A DNA stretch of 64,000 nt from CBDANO01 sp965197665 (GCA_965197665.1 CBDANO010000005.1:868001-932000); one strand, 5' to 3'; counted from the stretch's first letter, positions 38,507-47,711 are shown. A program made the numbers and translations. Notes: generated from the sequence alone by a model not told the origin.

Positions 38507-39286
38507 ATGGAGCGCGCCAAGTTGGGCGAAATCACCGCAGTGACCTTCGACCTTTGGCAAACGTTGCTGCTCGATGACCGGGACGTGGGCCTAGCCAGGA
38601 CCATGGTCAGGATCGAAGGGGCCCGGGCAGCCCTGGCCCGGTTTGGCGAAGACTACGGCTTGGAGCACATCCAGGAGGCCTACTGGGCTTGCTACCGACG
38701 CTGCAGCAGCATCCGAAAGCGGCACATGGACGTCAGCTTCCGGGAGCAAGTGGATATCTTCATCGATTACATCAGCCCCGGACTGGTGCGGCGCTTGGAC
38801 CAAGAGACTATCGACGAAATCGCCGGCATATATGCCGACTCCTTTCTGGTACGCCCCCCATCCCCTCACCCGGACGCTCTAAACGTCCTGACGGGGCTGA
38901 AAGACATAGGGCTGAGTTTGGGCTTGATTTCCAATACCGGTATGACTCCCGGCACCACCTTCCGTAGATTTCTCGAGAACGAGGGTATGCTGGCCCATTT
39001 CGACGCGTTGACATTCTCGGATGAGGTGTTGATTTCCAAACCGTCCAGCGAGATTTTTCTGATGACCCTGCGGGCCATGAGCGCGGCTCCTGAGCAAACC
39101 GTGCACGTGGGCGACCATGTGGTCAACGATGTGGTCGGCGCCAAGCGCTGCGGCCTCAAGACGGTATGGATTGAAGGGTTCTACGAGCGGGACGACCCCC
39201 AAGACCCCGACTCCGAGCCTGACGCTACCGTTGCGGACTTGGGACAGGTGGTCCAAGCCATCGCCCGGTTATCCGGCCGGGCGTGA
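38507..39286 (+). CDS. HAD-superfamily hydrolase
   Basis: 259-residue HAD hydrolase with a C1 helical cap. Motif I is TFDLWQTLLL: the nucleophile Asp is present, but the usual second Asp (DxD) is Trp, as in haloacid-dehalogenase-like DxYGT/DxWGT variants. Motif II is LGLISNTG, motif III Lys is in LISKPSSEIF, and motif IV is HVGDHVVNDVVGAKRCGL. A phosphatase or dehalogenase role is possible. The start is ATG 38507; an upstream in-frame ATG at 38483 is weaker. It precedes the GT20 gene on the same strand, but it is not of the OtsB (HAD-IIB) type. Confidence 0.88.
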   Translation: MERAKLGEITAVTFDLWQTLLLDDRDVGLARTMVRIEGARAALARFGEDYGLEHIQEAYWACYRRCSSIRKRHMDVSFREQVDIFIDYISPGLVRRLDQETIDEIAGIYADSFLVRPPSPHPDALNVLTGLKDIGLSLGLISNTGMTPGTTFRRFLENEGMLAHFDALTFSDEVLISKPSSEIFLMTLRAMSAAPEQTVHVGDHVVNDVVGAKRCGLKTVWIEGFYERDDPQDPDSEPDATVADLGQVVQAIARLSGRA

Positions 39287-39456
39287 TCCAACGGAGCTAA
39301 TCTATATTGACAAGGCTTAGCCTCGGTGCTACTTTCGATTCACTTCCTCAACCCTAGATCAGCGTGCGTCCATGCCTGCCCAACCTTACCTCTAGGAATC
39401 CGCGCCTAACCACCAGGCAATCGGAAACAGAGACCTTCCTCCCCTGCGAGGAGGCC

Positions 39457-41221
39457 ATGGAAGAGGGTACCCGAGAAAATACTGCCGCTCAGCTAAAAGA
39501 ACTGTGCGACACCATACTCTCCCATCGGCCTCTGATCGTCGCCAGCAACCGGGGTCCGGTCGAGCACCAGATGACCGCGGAGGGCCGCCCGGAAGCCCGC
39601 AGGGGCAGCGGTAGTGTGGTCACCGCCCTTAACTCCTTGTCCCATAGCGCGGAATACACCTGGGTAGCCAGCGCAATGGGTGAAGGAGACCGGGTAGCTT
39701 CCAACGAAGGGCAAGGCCGCCTTAAGTCCCCGTTGTCCGGCCATAAGATTCACTTGCGCTACGTCGTCACCCCCCGCCGGGTCTATCACAAGTATTACAA
39801 CGTCTTCTGCAATCCTCTCCTCTGGTTCCTGCAACACTACATGTGGAACCCGCCCTATAGCCCCAACGTCGACGCTGCCATTCACGACGCTTGGCTTACC
39901 GGGTACATTCCGGTGAACCAAGCCTTTGCCCAAGCCGTCGTCCAAGAAACGCAACGGGGCGCAGAGCCCCCGGTTGTCATAGGCCATGACTACCATCTTT
40001 ACCTCTTGCCGAAATACGTAAGGCAGGAATTGCCCGACGCTATCATCGAGCACTTCGTGCATGTTCCCTGGCCCACGCCCCGCTACTGGCAAATGATACC
40101 CAACTACATGACCCGCCAAATATGCTCCAGCCTGTGCGCGGTTGACCTATTGGGGTTTCAGACGCCGCAAGACCGGCGCAGCTTTCTCAACACCGTGGAA
40201 GAGTTTCTGCCGGAAGCGGAGGTAGACCATAGGGAGTGGACCGTGGTGTGGAGAGACCCTCACTTAACTCCGAAATACGTAAGGCAGGAATTGCCCGACG
40301 CTATCATCGAGCACTTCGTGCATGTTCCCTGGCCCACGCCCCGCTACTGGCAAATGATACCCAACTACATATATGCTCCAGCCTGTGCGCGGTTGACCTA
40401 TTGGGGTTTCAGACGCCGCAAGACCGGCGCAGCTTTCTCAACACGTGGAAGAGTTTCTGCCGGAAGCGGAGGTAGACCATAGGGAGTGGACCGTGGTGTG
40501 GAGAGGCCGTGTTACCCGGGCCAAGGTATACCCCCTCTCCATCAACGTGTCCGAGGTCCAAAGGATCGCCAATTCCCCCCGGGCCTTGGACTACGAATCC
40601 CGCTTGGCCCCTCTATGCGGACCCAGCACCATCATGCGCATCGACCGGGCCGAGCCAAATAAGAACATCGTCCGGGGTTTCAAGGCATTCGAACTGTTGC
40701 TGAACCGATACCCCGACCTACAGGGCAAAGTAATTTTTCTTGCGTTTCTGGTACCCTCGCGGACTCACATACGTCAATACCAACGGTACATGGAAGAGAT
40801 CCAACAGATCGTCGGCCAGATCAACAACACCTTCGGTAGCGAGGAATGGCAGCCCATTCACGCCTTCATCGAAAACAACTATACTCAAGCCATCGCCGGC
40901 ATGAAGCTTTATGACGCCTTGCTGGTGAACACCATCATCGAGGGCATGAACCTGGTAGCCAAAGAAGGGCCGGTAGTGAACGCCCGCGACGGGGTCCTGA
41001 TCCTCTCGGAAACCAGCGGCGTACACCACCAGCTAAGCGAGGGGGGCCTATCGATATCGCCAACCGACATCGAAGGCACCATGGACGCCTTGTATCAAGC
41101 AATAACGATGACCCCCGAAGACCGCAAGCGCAGGTCGTCTCTGCTGGTCTCGGAGATATGCCGCGAAGACATCACTCATTGGTTATCGAGGCAATTTCGG
41201 GACATCGCCGACCTGCTGTAG
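39457..41221 (+). pseudogene. otsA: Trehalose-6-phosphate synthase-like glycosyltransferase (GT20), interrupted by an internal tandem duplication
   Basis: GT20 enzyme that would transfer glucose from a nucleotide sugar to a sugar phosphate. Intact regions include IVASNRGPVEHQ, GHDYHLYLLPKYVRQE, HVPWPTPRYWQMIPNY, DRAEPNKNIVRGFKAFE (the Arg/Lys donor-phosphate site) and EGMNLVAKEG, where OtsA normally has DGMNLVAKE. A 261-bp offset direct duplication (first copy 40009-40255, second 40270-40505) interrupts the gene. The second copy has lost 10 nt and 1 nt, so the frame shifts and stops at 40482, and the C-terminal half lies in another frame from about 40445. Collapsing the duplication restores about 506 residues. 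It may be an assembly error or a recent mutation. Confidence 0.85.
40009..40505 (+). repeat. Imperfect tandem duplication inside otsA
   Basis: The segment from CCGAAATACGTAAGG to GTGGTGTGGAGAG occurs twice, starting at 40009 and 40270. The copies are otherwise identical, except that the second lacks GACCCGCCAA (10 nt) and one C. About 15 nt of junction sequence (ACCCTCACTTAACT) separates them and is itself a poor match to the sequence preceding copy one. Confidence 0.9.
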
Positions 41222-41230
41222 CCAAATCCC

Positions 41231-41417
41231 GTGGACAAGCTTTTCAGGCTGGGACCAGGATTGCCCATGCGACAACGCCGTCGTCCGATGTGTCCGGGCT
41301 TCGACCAAAGAATAGCGGCGTGATTGGCCCGCCGCGGCGGGCCAATCACGCCGCATCTTTAAGGGAGCGGGGCAACCCTCGCGTTGCTCCCCTCCGGGCC
41401 ACAAGAAACCTGCCCAC
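41231..41417 (+). repeat. Dispersed repeat family 1, copy B (with 40-bp palindrome)
   Basis: 187-bp element starting 10 nt after the otsA stop. The ends GTGGACAAGC and AACCTGCCCAC are degenerate versions of the copy C inverted ends. A perfect 40-bp palindrome lies at 41315-41354; its central 32 bp are identical to copy A. As RNA it would form a very stable hairpin and could terminate otsA transcription. Confidence 0.75.
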
Positions 41418-41485
41418 GAGGTTGGCTAGCCCAACCCGCAAGCCTTTCTCAAGCCTTCATTAAAGAACGGACAATCTGAACATGC

Positions 41486-42070
41486 TTGGAACAGCAGATG
41501 GAAGAGCTTTTTAACACCCGGCTTCCGGACAGTGAACGCCCCGACATCCAACTGTGTATCTTCCCTCACCTGAAGGAATTCCTGGTCATAGACCTGCGGA
41601 ACGAGACCAGGAATGTCGTGCTGTTGAACTCGGCGGAGGTATTTACCGAAGAGTTCTTCAAGGCGGTAGAGGAAGAGTTTTCGGAGATTATAAGAGCGGA
41701 CACTGAGTTTCCATTTGCCCATCTCATCAATCTTCCGATGCGCTTGGAGGAGGCGGTCAGAGAAACCGCCATGACTTTCGTTTTGGACCGGCTGGGGGTG
41801 GACCCGCACACCGGACCGCTTCCCAACGTCATCGTCTTCATCGTGAGCGGCGGGGCATTGGGGGCCCAATCGGAATTGGTCTTGGAGGGACTAAAGCAAC
41901 TTCTGCAAACCGGCTGCGGCGACGGCGTCGCCGCGGAGTGGGAAGCCCAGCTATCCCGGCTGATTGCCGACGAGAGCGCGGCGCTGCAGACGGTGAGCCG
42001 CCAAGAGTTGACCGAGGCCTTGCTCGGCGACTCGCCCGATTACTTCACCCTCTGGGAGAGCCGGAACTAG
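41486..42070 (+). CDS. Hypothetical protein, about 190 residues
   Basis: I do not recognise this family. The protein is acidic and soluble, alternating strands and helices: DIQLCIFPHLKEFLVIDLRN, then NVVLLNSAEVFTEEFFKAVEEEF, LINLPMRLEEAVRETAM and NVIVFIVSGGALGAQSELVL. No signal peptide or membrane helix is evident. The start may be TTG 41486 or ATG 41498; neither has a strong ribosome binding site. It converges with the pyrophosphatase gene, 53 bp away. Codon use and composition look like the neighbours, so it is probably a real gene. Confidence 0.6.
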   Translation: MEQQMEELFNTRLPDSERPDIQLCIFPHLKEFLVIDLRNETRNVVLLNSAEVFTEEFFKAVEEEFSEIIRADTEFPFAHLINLPMRLEEAVRETAMTFVLDRLGVDPHTGPLPNVIVFIVSGGALGAQSELVLEGLKQLLQTGCGDGVAAEWEAQLSRLIADESAALQTVSRQELTEALLGDSPDYFTLWESRN

Positions 42071-42123
42071 AGACTAGGTACCGGAGTTGAAGCCCCGCTA
42101 CCGGGCAATCAACCCATTGCTCT

Positions 42124-44163
42124 TTAGACACGTTCCAGCAGCGGCGTAACTTCAAGGAAAACGGGAGCGAATACAAGGGACACTATAGCCATCAGCTTGA
42201 GCAGGATGTTGAGGGAAGGGCCGGAAGTATCCTTGAACGGGTCGCCCACCACGTCGCCCTCAACTGCCGCTTTGTGGGCCTCAGAGCCCTTGCCGCCATA
42301 GTGGCCAAGCTCCACGTATTTCTTGGCGTTGTCCCAAGCCCCCCCAGCGGTGGCCATCATAATCGCCAGCATGAAGCCGGAGCCGACGGCGCCGATTAGC
42401 AGCCCCCCCAGGGCCTCGGGACCAAGAATGAAACCGGCGGCTATGGGCACGACCACCGCCATCAAACCGGGTATGATCATTTCCCGGAGAGCGCCCCTAG
42501 TGCTGATGTCCACACACCGGGCGTAGTCCGGAGGGTTGTCGCCCTCCATCAAGCCGGGAATTTCCCGGAACTGGCGCCGCACTTCGTTGACAATGGAATA
42601 GGCCGCCCTCCCCACCGCTTTCATGGTGAAGGCGGAAAACAGGAAGGGCATCATAGCGCCCACAAGAAGGCCCACCAAGGTCTTGTGGTCCAGCAGGTCG
42701 ATTCCAAAGTTTATGTCGGCGGCGATAGAATATGCCGCCAGCAGGGCCAGGGAGGTCAGGGCCGCCGAACCGATGGCAAACCCTTTTCCGGTGGCCGCGG
42801 TAGTATTCCCCAGGGCGTCCAGAGCATCGGTGCGCTGCCGCACCTCCGGGGCCAACTGGGCTTGTTCGGCGATGCCCCCGGCGTTGTCGGCAACCGGGCC
42901 GTAGGCGTCCGTAGCCAAGGTGATGCCCAAGGTGGAAAGCAGACCCACTCCGGCCAAGGCAACGCCGTAGAATTCCGCTAGTTCGTAAGCAATGACGATA
43001 GTCACGGCGACGGATACCAGCGGGATGACGGTGCTCAGCATCCCGGTGGCAATGCCGCTGATCATTACCGTAGCAGCGCCCGTTTGAGAATTTTCCGCCA
43101 CCTGTTGGGTCGGCCGGTAGTCATAGGAAGTGTAGTACTCGGTGGATAACCCAATCACGATTCCCGCCGCCAGCCCTACAAGCACCGCCCAGAACCATTC
43201 GAACTCCATGTCCATGGCCAGTACTATGATCAAAGCAAAGATGACCACGAATACGGCGGCGGCGAAAATCCCGCGGCGCAACGCCCAAAGCAGTTGACCG
43301 AAGTCCGCTTGTTCGTTGCTCCGGACCAGGAAGGTGCCCAGAATCGCCGCCAGAATCCCGGCGCCGGCGAGCAGCAAAGGAAAGACGGCCATGTCGCTCT
43401 TCCAATCACCTCCGGCCACTGCCAGCGCCGCCGCGGCCAAGGCTATGGCGGATATAATCGACCCCACGTAGGACTCGAACAGGTCGGCGCCCATGCCGGC
43501 CACGTCGCCCACGTTGTCCCCCACGTTGTCGGCAATGACGCCGGGATTGCGAGGATCGTCTTCCGGAATGCCGGCCTCTACTTTGCCCACCAGATCGGTC
43601 CCAACGTCGGCGGCTTTAGTAAAGATGCCGCCCCCGACGCGGGCGAACAGGGCGATGGAGCTGGCCCCGAAACCGAACCCGGCAACGACGGCGGGGTCTT
43701 TGAAAATCACGTATAGGATGGTTACGCCAAGCAGTCCGATTCCGACGACGGTGACGCCCATGACCGAGCCGCTGGAAAATGCCACCCGTAACGCCGGGTT
43801 CAAGCCGCGCAAAGCGGCGGCTGCGGTCCGAACGTTGGCTCTCACCGCCACGTTCATCCCAATGAACCCGGCGGTGGCGGAGCAAACGGTGCCAACCAAG
43901 TAAGCGATGGCCGTCCTCGGCACCAAGTCATCACGGGTATGCCAATCTATGAGCACCCAAAGAACGCCCGCAACCACTATTACGAAGGGCAGCAGCACGG
44001 TGTATTCCCGCCGCAGAAAGGCGCCGGCGCCCTCCTTGATCGCGTCGCCGATGGCCCGCATCCGCTGGTTTCCGGGGTCCGCCTCCAAGACTCGAAACGC
44101 GGTGGCCGCCGCGAACAACAGGGCAACGCAGCCGGCCACGATCGCCACAATTATGGACTCCAC
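42124..44163 (-). CDS. hppA: Membrane-bound pyrophosphatase, K+-dependent type (H+ or Na+ pumping)
   Basis: Integral membrane PPase with about 16 helices that couples pyrophosphate hydrolysis to cation export. The PPi-binding motif appears as DNVGDNVGDVAGMGADLFESY (about 21 residues, split in the membrane-proximal loop), and a second acidic site DNAGGIAEQAQ follows. Near residue 452 the sequence is GNTTAATGKGFAIGS: Ala rather than Lys at the position that sets K+ independence, so the enzyme should require K+. K+-dependent members pump either Na+ or H+. The start is GTG 44163 behind GGAGAAGG; the product is 679 residues, normal length. A good promoter lies 50-78 nt upstream. Confidence 0.94.
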   Translation of the reverse strand: MESIIVAIVAGCVALLFAAATAFRVLEADPGNQRMRAIGDAIKEGAGAFLRREYTVLLPFVIVVAGVLWVLIDWHTRDDLVPRTAIAYLVGTVCSATAGFIGMNVAVRANVRTAAAALRGLNPALRVAFSSGSVMGVTVVGIGLLGVTILYVIFKDPAVVAGFGFGASSIALFARVGGGIFTKAADVGTDLVGKVEAGIPEDDPRNPGVIADNVGDNVGDVAGMGADLFESYVGSIISAIALAAAALAVAGGDWKSDMAVFPLLLAGAGILAAILGTFLVRSNEQADFGQLLWALRRGIFAAAVFVVIFALIIVLAMDMEFEWFWAVLVGLAAGIVIGLSTEYYTSYDYRPTQQVAENSQTGAATVMISGIATGMLSTVIPLVSVAVTIVIAYELAEFYGVALAGVGLLSTLGITLATDAYGPVADNAGGIAEQAQLAPEVRQRTDALDALGNTTAATGKGFAIGSAALTSLALLAAYSIAADINFGIDLLDHKTLVGLLVGAMMPFLFSAFTMKAVGRAAYSIVNEVRRQFREIPGLMEGDNPPDYARCVDISTRGALREMIIPGLMAVVVPIAAGFILGPEALGGLLIGAVGSGFMLAIMMATAGGAWDNAKKYVELGHYGGKGSEAHKAAVEGDVVGDPFKDTSGPSLNILLKLMAIVSLVFAPVFLEVTPLLERV

Positions 44164-44212
44164 TAAGACACCTTCTCCATGCAAAGAAATGCGCCGGATT
44201 TTGAGCGTGCCG

Positions 44213-44241
44213 AAGGTATCACAATCAATATGGGGTGTCAA
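44213..44241 (-). promoter_or_regulatory. Promoter of hppA
   Basis: On the minus strand TTGACA (44241-44236), 17-nt spacer, TACCTT (44218-44213), giving a leader of about 40 nt to the GTG start. Confidence 0.5.
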
Positions 44242-44441
44242 GAAACGGCGCGGGCCGTTCAGAGCTTTTCGGCTTGGCCGCCGGAGCGCCGGCGCCACGG
44301 AGAAGAAGCTGGAAGGACCAAACTACTTGTCAGGTTCATCGGAGGCTGGGACACCGCCGCTCTACGGCCCGCCAAGGGCCTCATTCCGGTATCACGCCTT
44401 TCGTCCGAATCGTAACCGGTACCCAATAACCGCCGGCGAGG

Positions 44442-44450
44442 TGCTATAAT
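44442..44450 (+). promoter_or_regulatory. Extended -10 promoter upstream of the first LLM gene
   Basis: TGCTATAAT, a perfect -10 with the TGn extension; no good -35 is seen. It lies about 245 nt upstream of the ATG at 44696, so the transcript would include the repeat at 44511-44651. Confidence 0.4.
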
Positions 44451-44510
44451 CCCGTTTGTTGGTCCCAGGCTCAGGACTTGCCTGCCGGGCCAAATCTCTA
44501 GAGATTCTTA

Positions 44511-44651
44511 GAGGGTATCGAAAAAGTTCTCTCTCCCACGTGGGAGAGAGCAGGGTGAGGGCGATTCCTGGCGCGCGTCATCCCGGTTGCCTTCAGACCT
44601 TTCCCCTCATCCCAACCTTCTCCCCAGGGAGAAGGGACTTTTGAAACACTC
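44511..44651. repeat. Dispersed repeat family 2, two-armed element
   Basis: 141 bp with imperfect inverted ends (GAGGGTATCGAAAA on the left, GAGTGTTTCAAAA read inward from the right). Each arm has its own G/C palindrome: a perfect 22-bp one at 44529-44550 (CTCTCTCCCACGTGGGAGAG plus AG) and CTTCTCCCCAGGGAGAAG on the right. One arm recurs at 32306-32362. Confidence 0.7.
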
Positions 44652-44695
44652 AATTTAGAGCCGGGCGCCGCCGCGGGCTTTAGGAGGAGAGACCG

Positions 44696-45982
44696 ATGTT
44701 CATCGGCTACTTTACGGAGCGGCCCTACCAAGACCCCGATTCGGGCTATTTCGGCGCGACCGGTTCTCCCATCATGGACCTGAAAGTCAGCAATGAATCA
44801 TACAACGCCGAATTGGGGGCCCATCTTTACAACCGGTACCTGGACGAAAAGATCTACGCGGAAGAAATGGGCTTCGACGGCTTGGTGCTCAACGAGCACC
44901 ACGGCACTCCCTTCTGCATGGGTGGTGCCATGAATGTGGAGGCGTCCATCCTGGCCCGGATTACCTCCCGGGCCAAAATAGTCTTGCTGGGTAATATCAT
45001 CCCGATCTGGGATGACCCCCTGTGGCTGGTGGAGCAACTGTCCATGATCGACATGATTTCCAGGGGCCGCTTGGTCTCCGGTTGGGTCCGGGGTACCGGA
45101 AGGGAAAGCGTCGCCCATAACGCGCCGCCGACCTACAACTGGGAACGTTTCAAAGAAGCCCACGAGTTCATCGTAAAGGCTTGGACTACCCCCGGGCCCT
45201 TTCGATGGGAGGGCAAGCATTACCAGTTCCGCCACGTAAATCCTTGGGCCAAGCCATACCAGAAGCCGCACCCGCCCATCTGGCTGCCGGGGGTCGTCAG
45301 CCGGGATTCTCTGATGTGGGCCGCCGAAAAGCGGTACCCATACATCATGCTATCCACGGAGCTTGAACCCACCAGGCAAGCATTCCAGTTGTACCACGAT
45401 ACTGCCGCTGAGCTTGGGTACCAGTCGGGACCTCAAAATATCGGGTACTTGTGGAAGGTGCACGTCGACGAGACCGAAGAACTGGCCGATGAGGTGGGCA
45501 GAAAGTACGTTCAAGGCCCCAGCAACCCCTTCTTGGCGGGGAACGAAGGGACGGTCAATCCCGCTTTGATGCGCCTACCCGGGCTAACCTCCCGCACCAG
45601 AGTGCTGCCCACCCAGGCGGTGGCGACCAAAGCCAGAGGCGGCGTTGAGACCGTGTTGGGGCGGCCCTACGAAAGGCAGATCCAAGACTACACCATAATT
45701 TCGGGAACGCCGAAAACGGTCATTCCCAAGATTCGCCACGTCTTGGAATACATCCGCCCCGGCAGTGTCTTCTTTTGGGACGGCGACGGCGCCATGAGCC
45801 ACGACGACGCCATGCGCAGCCTGCGGTTGATGGGAGAAGAGGTGATCCCGGCGGTCCGCGAGATTGCCGACGAGTTGGAGTTGCCCGGCCCCTTCGAGGT
45901 TGACCCGGCCTCTGGCAAGCCGGCCCGGGATGGACAGAATACCAGCGGCGCAACGGTTGAAGGCAGCCCAGACGCCCTATAG
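44696..45982 (+). CDS. LLM-class flavin-dependent oxidoreductase (bacterial luciferase-like)
   Basis: 428-residue (beta/alpha)8 flavin monooxygenase of the luciferase-like family, using FMNH2 or F420. Visible features are IYAEEMGFDGLVLNEHHGT, near the N-terminus, with the conserved LNEHH, then ASILARITSRAKIVLLGNI, MIDMISRGRLVSGWVRG and NPWAKPYQKPHPPIWLPG. The start has an excellent AGGAGGAGA. It opens a plus-strand run of four genes (LLM, halogenase-like flavoprotein, dienelactone hydrolase, LLM), which suggests a catabolic or tailoring pathway. The substrate is unknown. The C-terminal 30 residues are a low-complexity extension. Confidence 0.92.
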   Translation: MFIGYFTERPYQDPDSGYFGATGSPIMDLKVSNESYNAELGAHLYNRYLDEKIYAEEMGFDGLVLNEHHGTPFCMGGAMNVEASILARITSRAKIVLLGNIIPIWDDPLWLVEQLSMIDMISRGRLVSGWVRGTGRESVAHNAPPTYNWERFKEAHEFIVKAWTTPGPFRWEGKHYQFRHVNPWAKPYQKPHPPIWLPGVVSRDSLMWAAEKRYPYIMLSTELEPTRQAFQLYHDTAAELGYQSGPQNIGYLWKVHVDETEELADEVGRKYVQGPSNPFLAGNEGTVNPALMRLPGLTSRTRVLPTQAVATKARGGVETVLGRPYERQIQDYTIISGTPKTVIPKIRHVLEYIRPGSVFFWDGDGAMSHDDAMRSLRLMGEEVIPAVREIADELELPGPFEVDPASGKPARDGQNTSGATVEGSPDAL

Positions 45983-46056
45983 ATTTCCGCTAGACCCCCG
46001 CTGGCGTGCCGGAACGAACCCGGCCCGGCGACGCCCGGTCTCAACGTTAGGAGGCC

Positions 46057-47711
46057 ATGCCCCTGTCCAAAGTGGACCCGGCCCCGGACGTTATAGTCAT
46101 CGGCGGCGGCCCCGGGGGGAGCACCGCCGCTACCATGCTGGCCCGCAAGGGCGCCCGGGTGCTGTTGCTGGAACAGGAACGTTTCCCCAGGGACCACGTT
46201 GGGGAATCGCTGCTCCCTGCCAGCATGCCGGTCTTGGAGGAGTTGGGCGTCCTACCCTTGGTGCAACGGACCGGATTCCTGCCCAAATGGGGCGCCACGA
46301 TGGTATGGGGACAGGGACGAAGAGCCTTGGAGTTGGTACTTCAGGGAGACCAACCGGAAATACCCCCACGCCTACCAAGTTTGGCGTCCCCAGTTCGATA
46401 AACTCCTATTGGACAGTAGCCGGGCGGGCGGCGTCGACGTGAGGGAGGGCCACCGGGTAGTCGATGTCCTGTATGACCACGGCAGGCCCGGCGGAGTCCG
46501 CTTCACACGACGGCGACGGAAGCCTAGGAGAGGCGCTGACCTCTTTCGTGGTGGACGCCAGCGGCCAAAGCGCGTTGCTGGGCCGCAACCTCCGGCAGAG
46601 GCGCTGGGACTCCTTTTTCCGGAACCTGGCGGTCTACGGCTACTTCGAGGGCGTTCAACCGCTGCCTCACCCCGACGAGACCAACATATTCATCGAGGCC
46701 TATCCCCACGGCTGGTTCTGGAATATACCCCTGCACACCGGCCGGACCAGCGTGGGGGTTGTGGTAGACAGCTCTACGGGCAAGAAGGGTATCCGGGCGG
46801 GCGGGCCCCAGGGTTTTCTTATAGCCCAACTCCCTCAAGCGCCGCGGACCGCCCGGATGCTAAAGAACGCCCGGCTGGTTGCAGGCCCCCAGGTAGTCAA
46901 GGACTGGTCCTACGCCTGCCGAAAGCTGGCCGGCGACGGCTACGCTTTGGTGGGCGACGCCGCTTGCTTCGTGGACCCGCTATTTTCCTCCGGCGTCCAT
47001 CTGGCCCTCACGTCCGGTGTGCTGGCCGCCGCCTACGCCGCTTCCGCCATGAAGGACGGGGACTTGGGAGAAGCCGCGGGGCGGGTGTACCAGGAGATGT
47101 ACTTGAAGGAGTACCACCAGTTCAGGGACTTGGCCCGGCTGTTCTATTCCAGCAACTTGAACGCCGAATCCTACTTTTGGGAAGCCCGCCGTTTGCTGGG
47201 AGGAAACGGCGAATTTACCCCCCGGCATGCCTTCGTTCGCGCCGTGGCGGGTCAGCCGCCCAAGGGCTACGAACGAGCGGTGCTGGACCACGGCAAAGCT
47301 CCCGCCGACTTCGCGGCCAGCGTTGGTATTGTGGAGGCCGACCAAGCCAAACGCCGGGCGTTGTTGGCCCGTTACCGGTCCGGCCCAGACACCTATGACG
47401 GACGGTTCCTCGACGCTCTGCCGCGCTTGGCCGCCGGAGTGGGAGTGGAGCGGAAGCCGGTAGTCGGCGAAGGCGAGTTCGTTTGGGGGTACGTCGTGAC
47501 TACCCCGGGAAACCCGGAAGGGACCCCGTGCAGCGGCTTAGTAGCAAAACTGGTTGCGCTAATCGACGGCAGGTCGTCAGTAAGACAACTGCTGGACCAG
47601 CTAAAAGACGGATTTCACGAAAATCAGTTTAAGACGATCGATAGCAACGCTTTGTCCGCATTGCAGGTTCTGTACGTCGAGGGCGCCGTGGAGACACTGG
47701 CGGGACTTTAG
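46057..47711 (+). pseudogene. FAD-dependent oxidoreductase/halogenase-like protein, split by two frameshifts
   Basis: A flavoprotein of the tryptophan-halogenase/geranylgeranyl-reductase group lies across three frames. Frame one (46057 to about 46310) has the FAD motif VIVIGGGPGGSTAATMLARK and FPRDHVGESLLP. Frame two (to about 46500) continues EEPWSWYFRETNRKYPHAYQ and FDKLLLDSSRAGG. Frame three continues to 47711 with FVVDASGQSALLG, GWFWNIPLHTGRTSVG (a WxWxIP motif, seen in flavin halogenases and relatives) and DAACFVDPLFSSGVHLA, ending with a small winged domain. Both shifts are +1; the first falls at a GGGG run near 46306. The reading is confident, but whether the damage is real is open. 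Confidence 0.8.

Larger units (their letters stand above)
44164..44695. other. Divergent intergenic region between hppA and the flavin oxidoreductase gene
   Basis: About 530 bp without a gene. It holds the hppA promoter (44213-44241), an extended -10 promoter reading the other way (44442-44450) and the family 2 repeat element (44511-44651). Confidence 0.65.

Noticed and set aside
29102..41417. Dispersed palindromic repeats as a CRISPR array
   Set aside because: Copies are kilobases apart, differ in length and orientation, have no spacers of uniform size, and no cas genes are present.
46199..47398. Long 399-codon frame in the halogenase-like region taken as its own gene
   Set aside because: Only its part from about 46310 to 46500 reads like protein; the rest is the wrong frame of a gene with two shifts.
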